Of a stretch of DNA of 64,000 bases, positions 43,757 to 53,468 are shown in pieces. Under the pieces are notes generated by a model that searched no databases, was not told the DNA's origin, and saw only the letters and a list, made by a program, of their open reading frames with translations. Origin of the DNA: Streptomyces sp. MMBL 11-1 (GTDB lineage Bacteria; Actinomycetota; Actinomycetes; Streptomycetales; Streptomycetaceae); NCBI RefSeq assembly GCF_028622875.1, contig NZ_CP117709.1:4343001-4407000 (forward strand), read 5' to 3'. Within the stretch, counting starts at the first letter, position 1. Each line of letters opens with the position of its first letter. Position numbers and translations under genes: made by a program.

Positions 43757-44473
43757 GTGAACAAGAAGCTCGCAGCCGCACTGTCCGGCGGTGCGGTACT
43801 CGTACTGACGCTGTCGGGCTGCAGCGACGACAGCGACAACAAGGTCAACGACTGGGCCAAGAAGGTCTGCGACCAGGTTCAGCCGCAACTGCAGAAGATC
43901 GCCAACGCCAACGCCTCCATCCAGCAGCAGACCGCGGACAACAGCAAGCCCGCCGATGTCCAGAAGACCGACTCGGCCGCCTTCCAGCAGATCTCCCAGG
44001 CATACAAGTCGCTGGGCGCCGCCGTGGACTCGGCCGGCCCGCCGCCGGTCGACGACGGTGAGACCACGCAGAAGGAAGCGGTGAAGGAGCTCAACGCCTC
44101 CTCCAAGGCGTACGCCGACCTCAAGACCGAGGTCGACGCGCTCGACACCAAGGACCAGGCGAAGTTCGCCGACGGACTGAAGGGCATCGCCGACGAGCTG
44201 AACAAGATCAGCACCAGCGGTGACCAGGCTCTGAAGAAGCTCCAGTCCGGCGAGGTCGGCGTCGCGATGTCGAAGCAGAAGGGCTGCCAGAAGCCGACTG
44301 CCTCGACCGGCCCCTCCGGCTCCGGGGCGGCCGGCTCCGACGAGGCCCCGGAGGGCACGGCCTCCGACAAGAAGGACTCGACGGAGAAGGACCCGACGGA
44401 GAAGGAGTCCACGGACAAGGACTCCTCGGAGAAGGATTCCGCGGAGAAGGATTCCGCGGAGAAGAAGGACTGA
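43757..44473 (+). CDS. Small secreted lipoprotein with charged repeat tail
   Basis: 238 residues from a GTG at 43757 behind GGAAGGGA. Lipobox LSGC near residue 22. The mature region is helical and Gln/Lys-rich (CDQVQPQLQKIANANASIQQQT). The last 40 residues are a repeat of the form KDS-EK (SDKKDSTEKDPTEKESTDKD), encoded by a roughly 15-base repeat. It contains two Cys after the lipobox (KKVCDQ, KGCQKP). Function unknown; the family is common in Streptomyces. Confidence 0.85.
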   Translation: MNKKLAAALSGGAVLVLTLSGCSDDSDNKVNDWAKKVCDQVQPQLQKIANANASIQQQTADNSKPADVQKTDSAAFQQISQAYKSLGAAVDSAGPPPVDDGETTQKEAVKELNASSKAYADLKTEVDALDTKDQAKFADGLKGIADELNKISTSGDQALKKLQSGEVGVAMSKQKGCQKPTASTGPSGSGAAGSDEAPEGTASDKKDSTEKDPTEKESTDKDSSEKDSAEKDSAEKKD

Positions 44474-44486
44474 GCGCCGTTCTCCC

Positions 44487-44515
44487 GGCCCGGACACCCG
44501 GTGGGTGTCCGGGCC
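44487..44515 (+). terminator. Lipoprotein gene terminator
   Basis: Thirteen-base perfect arms GGCCCGGACACCC around a three-base loop, 14 bases after the stop. Confidence 0.85.
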
Positions 44516-44551
44516 GCTGCCGTTGTCGGTGGGAGCGGACACAATGGGTGG

Positions 44552-46078
44552 GTGAGTAAGAGCAGCCTTCCCGCACCCGTCCACGCCGCCGCCCTCCGTG
44601 AGGCCCTGCTCGCCGCGGACTTCACCGCGGACGGGCTCCTCGACCGCCTCGGCGCGCCCGCCTATGCCGCCCTCGCCCGCAGCGAGACGGTCCCCGCCCT
44701 GCGGGCCACCCGGGGCGACGCCCCGCTCGACACGCTGGTGCGGCTCTTCCTTCTGCAGCGTCCCGTCGCCGAGGAGCGGGCCCGTGCCGCCCTGCCGCTC
44801 GCCGAGTGCGTCGCGGACGGCTGGGTGAGCCATGCCGACGGGACGGTCCGCGCGTGCGTCGACGTCCGGCCGTACGGGGGGCCGGACGGCGAGGACTGGT
44901 TCATCGTGTCCGACCTCGGATGCGCGGTCGGCGGTGCGGGCGGGATCGGCTCGCGCGAGGAGGGCGTCGTCCTCGGGGTCGGCGGGGCCTCCACCACCCT
45001 CGCCGGGATCACCGTCCGGGCACCGGTCGCCTCGGCACTCGACCTCGGTACGGGCTCCGGCATCCAGGCGCTGCACGCCGCCCAGCACGCGACCCGGGTC
45101 ACCGCCACCGACCTCAACCCCCGTGCCCTGGAGTTCACCCGGCTCACCCTCGCCCTGTCCGGCGCCGCCCCCGCCGACCTGCGCGAAGGCTCCCTCTTCG
45201 AGCCGGTGGGCTCCGACACGTTCGACCTGATCGTCTCCAACCCGCCCTTCGTCATCTCGCCCGCCGCCCGCCTCACCTACCGGGACGGCGGCATGGGCGG
45301 CGACGACCTGTGCCGGGCGCTGGTGCAGCAGTCCGGCGACCACCTGAACGAGGGGGGTTACGCCCAGTTCCTCGCCAACTGGCAGCACGTGGAGGGCGAG
45401 GAGTGGCAGGACCGGCTGCGTTCCTGGGTGCCGTCCGGCTGTGACGCCTGGATCGTCCAGCGTGAGGTCCAGGACGTCACGCAGTACGCCGAGCTGTGGC
45501 TGCGCGACAGCGGCGACCACCGCGGCGACCCCGCCGCGTACGCCGAGCGGTACGAGGCGTGGCTCGACGCGTTCGAGGCGCGGGGCGCCACGGCCGTCGG
45601 ATTCGGCTGGATCACCCTGCGCAAATCGGCCGCCGCGGCGGCCGGGAACCCCTCGATCGTCGTCGAGGAATGGCCGCACGCGGTGCAGCAGCCGCTCGGG
45701 CAGGCCGTACAGGAGCACTTCGCCCGCCAGGACTACCTCCGCGACCAGGACGACGCGGCGCTGCTCGCCGGACACTTCGTCCTCGCCGCCGAGGTGGTGC
45801 AGGAGCAGGTCGGCCTGCCGGGCGCGGAGGATCCCGAGCATGTGGTGCTGCGTCAGCACCACGGCATGATGCGGGCGACCAAGGTCGACGCGGTGGCGGC
45901 CGGGTTCGCGGGCGTGTGCGACGGCTCGCTGCCCGCGGGGCGGATCCTGGACGCCATCGCACAGTTGATGGCGGAAGATCCGGTGCTCCTGCGTGACCGC
46001 ACCCCGCAGGCGATCCGGCTGCTGGTCGAGGAGGGCTTCCTGGAGCCGGCGCCCGACGTCGTACCGCGGGGCCGGTAG
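44552..46078 (+). CDS. RsmC/PrmA-like class I SAM methyltransferase
   Basis: 508 residues. The N-terminal half lacks known motifs. SAM-binding motif I is LDLGTGSGIQAL near residue 165, followed by TDLNPRALEF and the catalytic VSNPPFVIS (NPPF), as in N6-adenine, glutamine and rRNA guanine N2 methyltransferases. The target is not identifiable from sequence alone. GTG at 44552 (VSKSSLPAPV). A 1042-residue open frame on the other strand is a shadow of this and neighbouring genes. Confidence 0.9.
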   Translation: MSKSSLPAPVHAAALREALLAADFTADGLLDRLGAPAYAALARSETVPALRATRGDAPLDTLVRLFLLQRPVAEERARAALPLAECVADGWVSHADGTVRACVDVRPYGGPDGEDWFIVSDLGCAVGGAGGIGSREEGVVLGVGGASTTLAGITVRAPVASALDLGTGSGIQALHAAQHATRVTATDLNPRALEFTRLTLALSGAAPADLREGSLFEPVGSDTFDLIVSNPPFVISPAARLTYRDGGMGGDDLCRALVQQSGDHLNEGGYAQFLANWQHVEGEEWQDRLRSWVPSGCDAWIVQREVQDVTQYAELWLRDSGDHRGDPAAYAERYEAWLDAFEARGATAVGFGWITLRKSAAAAAGNPSIVVEEWPHAVQQPLGQAVQEHFARQDYLRDQDDAALLAGHFVLAAEVVQEQVGLPGAEDPEHVVLRQHHGMMRATKVDAVAAGFAGVCDGSLPAGRILDAIAQLMAEDPVLLRDRTPQAIRLLVEEGFLEPAPDVVPRGR

Positions 46079-46448
46079 ACCGCCGAGTGCGCGGAGGTAC
46101 GGCGACCGGCGACCTGGAGTCCGTGCCCTGCGACCGTGACCGTGACCGCCTTCCGGTACGGAGTGGGGAGGCTCCCCGGTCGGGCGGTGTCGTCCCTGTC
46201 GCCAGTGCGTTCCGGATCGGCGCGCTCTCCGGTGCGCCCGGGCCGCGCATTCCGGTCGTGTACGGCCGCCGCGTGCTCCGTATGCGGCCGATGGTGTTCC
46301 GCTGGGCGGCGGGAGAGTGCTGTTCATCCCGGGTTCGTGTGGGCGATGCCCCGGGGTGACAACCTCCCCGTGCCGGGCCGTCGAGGTCCGGCTCCGGGAC
46401 CGGCCGGCCGGTCCCGGGCGGTTCGCCACGACGGTCCGGGAGTACGAC
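46079..46448. other. Gene-free spacer
   Basis: About 370 bases without a supported gene. The open frames across it lack binding sites. Confidence 0.5.
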
Positions 46449-46646
46449 ATGGAGAGCGTCTCAGCAGTCTTCGCCGGCATGGCCCTGTCGCTGTTCGGCG
46501 CCGCCCTCCTGATCTGGACAGGGGCGCGAGCCCTGCACCGCGCGCCGGTGGCGCACGGTGTGAGCCCCGTCGCCTCCACCGCGCTCACGACGCTCTTCGG
46601 CCTTGTTTTCCTCGGCCTCGGCGTGTGGTGCTTCACGCTCGTCTGA
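46449..46646 (+). CDS. Small membrane protein, 65 aa
   Basis: Two membrane helices (about residues 5-25 and 43-63) separated by a short basic loop. ATG at 46449 behind CGGGAG. No family recognised; a small protein upstream of topA in the same direction is expected in Streptomyces. Confidence 0.7.
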   Translation: MESVSAVFAGMALSLFGAALLIWTGARALHRAPVAHGVSPVASTALTTLFGLVFLGLGVWCFTLV

Positions 46647-46818
46647 TCCCCGCCCCCGACGGGGCGGCGCCCGGGCCGACAGGACGCCCGGCGGACACCG
46701 CGACCACCTCCGAAAAGGCATCGGCCACGCCTCCGCGTGGCCCGGACCCGGCGGTCCGGGCGGCAGGAATGGCGGAAGTCGGGTTACCGTTCGAGTGGCC
46801 GTTGCGGGCTTTTGCCGT

Positions 46819-46847
46819 TTGACACGGGGGCGGGTTGTACCGTCACA
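46819..46847 (+). promoter_or_regulatory. Candidate topA promoter
   Basis: A perfect -35 hexamer TTGACA at 46819-46824. The best -10 candidates are TACCGT (13-base spacer) or GTCACA (17-base spacer), neither ideal. Known Streptomyces topA transcription rises with negative supercoiling, which fits an odd spacer; not shown here. Confidence 0.45.
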
Positions 46848-46926
46848 CTCCGCAGCGACAGCACCCGGGCAGCGTCATGACGCTGCCCGGATGCCCATCG
46901 AGTGTCGACCGGAGAGAAGAGCGAAG

Positions 46927-49824
46927 TTGTCCCCGACCAGCGAGACCGCACAGGGCGGCCGCCGACTCGTCATCGTCGAGTCGCCTGCCAAGGCGAAGAC
47001 GATCAAGGGCTATCTCGGCCCCGGATACGTCGTCGAGGCGAGCGTCGGGCACATCCGCGACCTCCCGAACGGCGCGGCCGAGGTCCCGGACGAGTACACC
47101 GGCGAGGTACGCCGCCTCGGGGTGGACGTCGAACACGACTTCCAGCCCATCTATGTCGTCAACGCCGACAAGAAGGCCCAGGTCAGGAAGCTCAAGCAGC
47201 TGCTGGCCGAGTCCGACGAACTCTTCCTCGCCACCGATGAGGACCGCGAGGGCGAAGCCATCGCGTGGCACCTCCAGGAAGTGCTCAGGCCCAAGGTCCC
47301 GGTCCACCGGATGGTTTTCCACGAGATCACCAAGGACGCGATCCGGGCCGCCGTCGCCAACCCGCGCGAGCTCAACCAGCGCATGGTCGACGCCCAGGAG
47401 ACCCGCCGCATCCTCGACCGCCTCTACGGCTACGAGGTCTCGCCGGTCCTGTGGAAGAAGGTCATGCCGAAGCTCTCGGCGGGCCGCGTCCAGTCCGTCG
47501 CCACCCGGCTCGTCGTCGAGCGGGAGCGCGAGCGCATCGCCTTCCGCTCCGCCGAGTACTGGGACCTGACCGGAAAGTTCGCCACCGGCCGCACCGGTGA
47601 CGCCTCCGACCCCTCGACCCTCACCGCCCGCCTCAGCGCGGTCGACGGCCGCCGGATCGCCCAGGGCCGCGACTTCGGCCCCGACGGGCAGCTGAAGGCC
47701 GGCTCCGCCCAGACCCTGCACCTGGACGAGACGAACGCCCGCGCCCTGGCCGCCGCGCTCGCCGACTCCTCCTTCGCGGTCCGGTCCGTCGAGTCGAAGC
47801 CGTACCGGCGCTCCCCGTACGCCCCCTTCCGGACCACGACCCTCCAGCAGGAGGCGAGCCGCAAGCTGGGCTTCGGGGCGAAGGCGACCATGCAGGTGGC
47901 GCAGAAGCTGTACGAGAACGGCTTCATCACCTATATGCGTACGGACTCCACGACCCTCTCGGACACCGCGGTCGCCGCGGCCCGGGCCCAGGTCACGCAG
48001 TTGTACGGGGCGAGCTACCTCCCCGAGAAGCCGCGTACGTACGCCGGGAAGGTCAAGAACGCGCAGGAGGCGCACGAAGCGATCCGCCCCTCCGGCGACC
48101 GCTTCCGCACCCCCGCCGAGACCGGGCTCACCGGCGACCAGTTCCGGCTCTACGAGCTGATCTGGAAGCGGACCGTCGCCTCCCAGATGAAGGACGCCGT
48201 CGGCAACTCCGTCACCGTCAAGATCGGTGGCCGGGCGAGCGACGGCCGGGACGCCGAGTTCTCCGCGTCCGGCAAGACGATCACCTTCCACGGCTTCATG
48301 AAGGCGTACGTCGAGGGCGCCGACGACCCGAACGCCGAGCTGGACGACCGCGAGCGCCGGCTGCCGCAGGTGGCCGAGGGCGACGCGCTGTCCGCCGACG
48401 AGATCACGGTCGACGGCCATGCCACCAAGCCCCCGGCCCGCTACACCGAGGCCTCGCTGGTCAAGGAGCTCGAAGAGCGGGAGATCGGCCGCCCCTCCAC
48501 GTACGCCTCGATCATCGGGACGATCCTGGACCGCGGTTACGTCTTCAAGAAGGGCACGGCGCTCGTCCCGTCCTTCCTGTCCTTCGCCGTGGTCAACCTG
48601 CTGGAGAAGCACTTCGGCCGGCTCGTCGACTACGACTTCACCGCCCGCATGGAGGACGACCTCGACCGCATCTCGCGGGGCGAGGCCCAGTCCGTGCCGT
48701 GGCTCAAGCGCTTCTACTTCGGGGTCCAGCCCGGTGACGACACCGCTGCCGTCGGAGCGGCCTCCGACGCGGGCAACGGCGACGGCGACCACCTCGGCGG
48801 TCTGAAGGCCCTGGTCACCGACCTCGGCGCGATCGACGCCCGGGAGATCTCCTCCTTCCCCGTCGGCAACGACATCAAGCTCCGTGTCGGCCGCTACGGT
48901 CCGTACATCGAGCGGGGCGAGAAGGACGCCGAGGGCCACCAGCGGGCCGACGTGCCCGAGGACCTGGCGCCCGACGAGCTGACCGTCGAGCTCGCCGAGG
49001 AGCTGCTGGCGAAGCCCAGCGGCGACTTCGAGCTGGGCACCGACCCGGTCAGCGGCAACCAGATCATCGCCAAGGACGGCCGCTACGGCCCGTACGTCAC
49101 CGAGGTGCTGCCCGAGGGGACGCCGAAGACCGGCAAGAACGCGGTGAAGCCGCGGACCGCCTCCCTCTTCAAGTCCATGTCCCTGGACACGGTCACCCTC
49201 GCCGACGCCCTCAAGCTGATGTCGCTGCCGCGTGTCGTCGGCGAGGACGCCGAGGGCGTCGAGATCACCGCGCAGAACGGCCGCTACGGCCCGTATCTGA
49301 AGAAGGGCACCGACTCCCGGTCGTTGACCTCCGAGGAGCAGCTCTTCGACATCACCCTCGAAGAGGCCCTCGCGATCTACGCCCAGCCCAAGCAGCGCGG
49401 CCGGGCCGCGGCCAAGCCGCCGCTCAAGGAGCTGGGCACCGACCCGGTCAGCGGTGCGCCGGTCGTGGTCAAGGACGGCCGCTTCGGCGCGTACGTCACC
49501 GACGGCGAGACCAACGCGACGCTGCGGACCGGCGACAGCGTCGAGGACATCACGCCGGAGCGCGGCTACGAGCTGCTCGCCGAGAAGCGCGCCAAGGGGC
49601 CCGCGAAGAAGAAGACGGCCAAGAAGGCGCCGGCGAAGAAGGCGACGGCCAAGAAGACGGCCGCGAAGAAGACGGCGGCCACCAAGACCGCGGCCGCCAA
49701 GAAGACCGCGGCGAAGAAGACGACGACGGCCAAGAAGGCGACGACCGCCAAGACGGCCGCCAAGAAGACGGCGACGGCGAAGAAGACGGCTTCGGCCGCC
49801 TCCTCCGCCCCGTCGGACGACTGA
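46927..49824 (+). CDS. topA: DNA topoisomerase I
   Basis: 965 residues; relaxes negative supercoils. TTG start at 46927 behind GGAGAG, since known Streptomyces TopA begins SPTSET..GGRRLVIVESPAKAKTIKGYLG. Toprim residues are in VIVESPAKA and ATDEDREGEAIAW. The active-site Tyr is in ITYMRTDSTTLS. There are no zinc-finger domains. The C-terminus (about residues 885-965) is a Lys/Ala/Thr repeat (AAKKTA, TAKKAT), a feature of Streptomyces TopA that increases processivity and DNA affinity. Upstream open frame fused to it is not translated in this scheme. Confidence 0.97.
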   Translation: MSPTSETAQGGRRLVIVESPAKAKTIKGYLGPGYVVEASVGHIRDLPNGAAEVPDEYTGEVRRLGVDVEHDFQPIYVVNADKKAQVRKLKQLLAESDELFLATDEDREGEAIAWHLQEVLRPKVPVHRMVFHEITKDAIRAAVANPRELNQRMVDAQETRRILDRLYGYEVSPVLWKKVMPKLSAGRVQSVATRLVVERERERIAFRSAEYWDLTGKFATGRTGDASDPSTLTARLSAVDGRRIAQGRDFGPDGQLKAGSAQTLHLDETNARALAAALADSSFAVRSVESKPYRRSPYAPFRTTTLQQEASRKLGFGAKATMQVAQKLYENGFITYMRTDSTTLSDTAVAAARAQVTQLYGASYLPEKPRTYAGKVKNAQEAHEAIRPSGDRFRTPAETGLTGDQFRLYELIWKRTVASQMKDAVGNSVTVKIGGRASDGRDAEFSASGKTITFHGFMKAYVEGADDPNAELDDRERRLPQVAEGDALSADEITVDGHATKPPARYTEASLVKELEEREIGRPSTYASIIGTILDRGYVFKKGTALVPSFLSFAVVNLLEKHFGRLVDYDFTARMEDDLDRISRGEAQSVPWLKRFYFGVQPGDDTAAVGAASDAGNGDGDHLGGLKALVTDLGAIDAREISSFPVGNDIKLRVGRYGPYIERGEKDAEGHQRADVPEDLAPDELTVELAEELLAKPSGDFELGTDPVSGNQIIAKDGRYGPYVTEVLPEGTPKTGKNAVKPRTASLFKSMSLDTVTLADALKLMSLPRVVGEDAEGVEITAQNGRYGPYLKKGTDSRSLTSEEQLFDITLEEALAIYAQPKQRGRAAAKPPLKELGTDPVSGAPVVVKDGRFGAYVTDGETNATLRTGDSVEDITPERGYELLAEKRAKGPAKKKTAKKAPAKKATAKKTAAKKTAATKTAAAKKTAAKKTTTAKKATTAKTAAKKTATAKKTASAASSAPSDD

Positions 49825-49856
49825 CCCCGCCGACGCGCGCGGGCCGCACCCAGCCG

Positions 49857-49897
49857 CCGCCCGGCACCCCGATCCCAGTGATCCAGGTGCCGGGCGG
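49857..49897 (+). terminator. topA terminator
   Basis: Twelve-base perfect arms CCGCCCGGCACC and GGTGCCGGGCGG with a 17-base loop, 33 bases after the stop. Confidence 0.75.
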
Positions 49898-49899
49898 TG

Positions 49900-50170
49900 G
49901 TGCGTTGGCGTGCCGCCCGGGCGAGTGGCGCGCAGGCGTTGCCGGAAGGTGTGCGCAGGCGGGCCGGGCGGTGTGCGCGGGCGTGGCGCGCGGGCGTGCC
50001 CGGGCGGTGGTGCGCAGGCGTGCCGGGAGTGGCTCGGAGGCGTCGCCGGGAGGTGGCGCGCAAGGGTGCGCGGCGGTGGCGCACAGGGGTGCGTGGCGGT
50101 GTCGCACAGGGGCGCGCGGCGTCGGCGTGCAAGAGAGGCTCGCGCACGTTGGCCGGAAGCTGTCTGCGTC
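49900..50170. repeat. Degenerate GC-rich repeat block between topA and tmk
   Basis: About ten degenerate copies of a 20-30 base GTGCGCAGGCGTGCCGG-type unit. No coding frame on either strand is convincing. The block ends just before the tmk fusion gene, so it may hold that gene's promoter. Confidence 0.6.
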
Positions 50171-50223
50171 CATATGTTCGGACGGGCCGACGTTCACCGC
50201 GCCGCTGCCGATAGGCTGGGCGG

Positions 50224-53200
50224 ATGACGCGAGCCGAGCAGCCAACGGTCGTGAGCCCCACCTCCGACACACTTGCCGCAGACTCACGCGAGCGCGCCGT
50301 ACGGGCCCTGTTGCGTATTCCCCCGCTGAAGCGGTTGTGGAGTGCCCAGCTCGTCGGCGGTATCGGCGATGCACTCGCCCTTCTCGTGCTGGTGCTGCTG
50401 TCGCTGCAAGCGGCGGTCCTTGAGGGCTCATTCGGCACCGGATACCGCGGGGCGGCCTTCGCCGTCGCCGCCGTCTTCGGTGCCCGGATCCTTTCCACCC
50501 TGTTCTTCGGAGCCGTACTCCTGGGGCCTCTGACGGCCCTCACGGGGCCCGGCGGAAAGCTGGACCGGCGATGGCTGATGATCGGGGTGGACGGGCTGCG
50601 CCTGGCGCTCCTGGTCGTCGCCCCGCTGTGGATCGACTGGACGCCCGACAAGGCGCTCATGATGATCCTCATCACCGTCTTCGTGACCGGCGCCGGTGAG
50701 CGCCTGTGGGCCGTGGCCAAGGACAGTGCCGCCCCGGCGCTGCTGCCCGCCCCGCCCCTCGAAGGCGCGGCCGTACGCCCCCTGCCCGACCACCTCGACG
50801 CCCTGCGCCGCCTCTCGCTGCGTACGAACTTCCTCGCCGTGCCGGCCGCCGCGGTGGCCCTGCTGGCCGCCACCCTGGTCGGCAACCTCCTCGGCTCCGG
50901 CCTGGAGTGGTTCTCCTTCCACCAGGCGGCGCTGGGGTCCTATGTCGCGGCAGGGTTCTTCTCCGCCTCCATCTCCATCCTGTACTTCCTTCAGTTCCCG
51001 GCCACGCAGACGCCCCGGCCGCGCTCCCCGCTGGAGGGCCTGCGCCGCCCCGCCACCGGCAACGGCCCCGACAAGGGCCGCACCGGTGCCGTCCCCCTGC
51101 TGGTCGCGGTCTGCGCGGCCCTCGCCGGAGCCATCGCCGCGGCCGCGGCCGTCTCCGTACTGCACGCCTACGACCTCGGCGGCGGGCCCGCGACGTTCGC
51201 GCTGCTCATCCTCGGACTGACCGGCGGCACCGCCCTCGGCATCCGCACCGCGCGCCACGTGCTGCCCACGCTGTCGCGCCGCCGTCTGCTGGCGCTGGCC
51301 ACGACCGTCACCGGCCTCGCGCTTCTCGCGCTCGGCCTGGTGCCGGACACCGCGACCGGGATCGCCATCGCCCTGCTCGCCGGTTACGCCGCCGGGGTCG
51401 CCGCGAACACCGGGCACACCCTGATCGACCAGGAGACCGAGGCGTTCCGGCAGGCCCGGACCACCGAGCACCTCCAGGCCGTCGTCCGGGTGCTCGTCGC
51501 GCTCGGCGCGGTCGCGGGCCCCCTGCTGGCCGCCGCGATCGGGCGGCACCGCCTGGTCGCCGGCGACTTCGTCTTCGCCCACGGCGGGGCCGCGTTCACC
51601 CTGATGCTGCTCGGCGCGCTGCTGCTGCCCGTCGCCGCCCTCGTCCTCGCCAGGACGGACGACCGGGCGGGCGTGCCGCTGCGCCGGGACCTGCGCGAGG
51701 CGCTGCGCGGCGGCGACCCGGCCGTCGCGCCCGCCGCCACCGGCTTCTTCCTCGCCCTGGAGGGCGGCGACGGTGCGGGCAAGTCCACTCAGGTCGAGGC
51801 GCTCGCCGACTGGATCCGGTCCAAGGGCCACGAGGTCGTCGTGACCCGCGAGCCCGGGGCCACCCCCGTCGGCAAGCGGCTGCGGTCGATCCTGCTCGAC
51901 GTGTCCTCCGCCGGTCTGTCCAACCGGGCCGAGGCCCTGCTGTACGCCGCCGACCGCGCCGAGCACGTCGACTCCGTCGTCCGCCCGGCGCTGGAGCGCG
52001 GCGCGATCGTCATCTCCGACCGCTACATCGACTCGTCCGTGGCCTACCAGGGCGCGGGCCGGGATCTGGCCCCGACCGAGATCGCCCGGATCTCGCGGTG
52101 GGCGACGAGCGGCCTCGTACCGCATCTGACGGTGCTGCTGGACGTCGACCCGGCGACAGCCCGGGAGCGGTTCACGGAGGCGCCGGACCGGCTGGAGTCG
52201 GAACCGGCCGAGTTCCACGAGCGGGTGCGGTCCGGGTTCCTGACCCTGGCCGCCGCCGACCCGACGCGCTATCTGGTGGTGGACGCCGGCCAGGAGCCGG
52301 AGTCGATCACCACGGTCGTACGCCACCGGCTCGACCAGCTCCTGCCGCTCTCCGAGGCCGAGATCGAGGCCATCGAGGAGGCCCGCCGCCAGGCCATCGA
52401 GGAGGCCCGGCGCAAGGCGGAGGAGGAGGCCGCGCGCAAGGCCGAGGAGGAGCGCCTGGAGAAGGAGCGCCAGGAGCAGCTCGCCCGGCTGCGCGCCGAG
52501 GAGGAGGAGCGCAAGCAGCGCGAGCTGGAGGAGGCCCGCCGCCGCGAGGCCGAGCGCCAGGCCGAGGAGGCCCGGCAGCGCGCCGAGGAGGCCCGCCGCC
52601 GCGCCGAGGAGGACCGGCTCCGGCTGGAGGCCGAGGAGCGCGTCCGCGAGGCCGAGCAGGAACGCCTGCGCAAGCAGGCCGAGGAGGAGGCCCGGCTCCG
52701 CAAGGAGGCCGAGGCGCAGCGCCTGGAGAAGCAGCGCAAGGCCGAAGAGGCCCTGATGCGCGCCGAGGAGGCCCGCCGCCGGGCCGAGGCCGAGGCGGCC
52801 GCCCGTACGGAGGCGGCGCGGGCCGAGGCCGACCGGGCGGAGGCCCGGCGTGCGGAGGAGGCGCGGGCGTCCCGCGCCTCGCGTCCGGAGAGCTCCTCGC
52901 CGTCGTCCTCGCGGTCGGAGGGCCCGTCCGTTCCGGAGAACGAGCTCACGGTGCCCACGCCGATCGTGAACCCGAACGAGATCACGCAGCCGGTCCCGGC
53001 GGTCCGGCCGGAGGACGACCGTCCATCCGGATCCGGTACGGGCACGGGCACGGGTGCCCGTTCGGGATCCGCTCTCGGGGACGACGAGACGGCGATGCTG
53101 CCGCGCTTCTCGGACCAGCGGCCGGCGGACCGCCCGCAGGCTCGGGAGGCGGACGAGACGGCCGTGCTGCCGCCGGTCTCCGCCGATCGGCCCTCCGACC

Positions 53201-53463
53201 GGGTGCCCCAGGGCTTTTTCCGGGACGAGAGCCCGGCGTCCTCGCCCGCGGAGAGCGAGAACGAGCGCACCCGGGAACTGCCGCAGGTCGAGGACCCGAA
53301 CGCCGGAGAGACGCCCGACCGGCAGCAGGGCCGCCGCACGCGCCCCCGCCCCGACTGGGCGGAGGAGACCCCGCTGGACGATCTGCCGACCCTGGCGGAC
53401 GAGCTGCTCGGGGGCCACGAGGACGACGGCCCCGCGGGTCGCGGACGTCGCCCGCGCGGTTGA
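50224..53463 (+). CDS. tmk: Three-part protein: MFS-like membrane domain, thymidylate kinase, coiled-coil tail
   Basis: 1079 residues. The first 490 form an MFS-like membrane part (about 10-12 helices, LLALATTVTGLALLALGL and others). Residues about 508-705 are a thymidylate kinase: P-loop EGGDGAGKST, LID-type REPGATPVGKRLRSILLD, and DRYIDSSVAYQG. Residues about 715-870 are a coiled coil of Glu/Arg/Lys/Ala (EEARRQAIEEARRKAEEEAA), and the rest is Pro/Asp-rich and disordered, with repeated DETA(M/V)LPPVS-like segments. The S. coelicolor counterpart is SCO3542. dTMP phosphorylation is expected. A membrane-tethered kinase is unusual; the tether's role is unknown. Confidence 0.93.
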   Translation: MTRAEQPTVVSPTSDTLAADSRERAVRALLRIPPLKRLWSAQLVGGIGDALALLVLVLLSLQAAVLEGSFGTGYRGAAFAVAAVFGARILSTLFFGAVLLGPLTALTGPGGKLDRRWLMIGVDGLRLALLVVAPLWIDWTPDKALMMILITVFVTGAGERLWAVAKDSAAPALLPAPPLEGAAVRPLPDHLDALRRLSLRTNFLAVPAAAVALLAATLVGNLLGSGLEWFSFHQAALGSYVAAGFFSASISILYFLQFPATQTPRPRSPLEGLRRPATGNGPDKGRTGAVPLLVAVCAALAGAIAAAAAVSVLHAYDLGGGPATFALLILGLTGGTALGIRTARHVLPTLSRRRLLALATTVTGLALLALGLVPDTATGIAIALLAGYAAGVAANTGHTLIDQETEAFRQARTTEHLQAVVRVLVALGAVAGPLLAAAIGRHRLVAGDFVFAHGGAAFTLMLLGALLLPVAALVLARTDDRAGVPLRRDLREALRGGDPAVAPAATGFFLALEGGDGAGKSTQVEALADWIRSKGHEVVVTREPGATPVGKRLRSILLDVSSAGLSNRAEALLYAADRAEHVDSVVRPALERGAIVISDRYIDSSVAYQGAGRDLAPTEIARISRWATSGLVPHLTVLLDVDPATARERFTEAPDRLESEPAEFHERVRSGFLTLAAADPTRYLVVDAGQEPESITTVVRHRLDQLLPLSEAEIEAIEEARRQAIEEARRKAEEEAARKAEEERLEKERQEQLARLRAEEEERKQRELEEARRREAERQAEEARQRAEEARRRAEEDRLRLEAEERVREAEQERLRKQAEEEARLRKEAEAQRLEKQRKAEEALMRAEEARRRAEAEAAARTEAARAEADRAEARRAEEARASRASRPESSSPSSSRSEGPSVPENELTVPTPIVNPNEITQPVPAVRPEDDRPSGSGTGTGTGARSGSALGDDETAMLPRFSDQRPADRPQAREADETAVLPPVSADRPSDRVPQGFFRDESPASSPAESENERTRELPQVEDPNAGETPDRQQGRRTRPRPDWAEETPLDDLPTLADELLGGHEDDGPAGRGRRPRG

Positions 53464-53468
53464 TCCCC

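Noticed and set aside
43508..46636. 1042-residue open frame on the minus strand
   Set aside because: Antisense shadow of the lipoprotein and methyltransferase genes.
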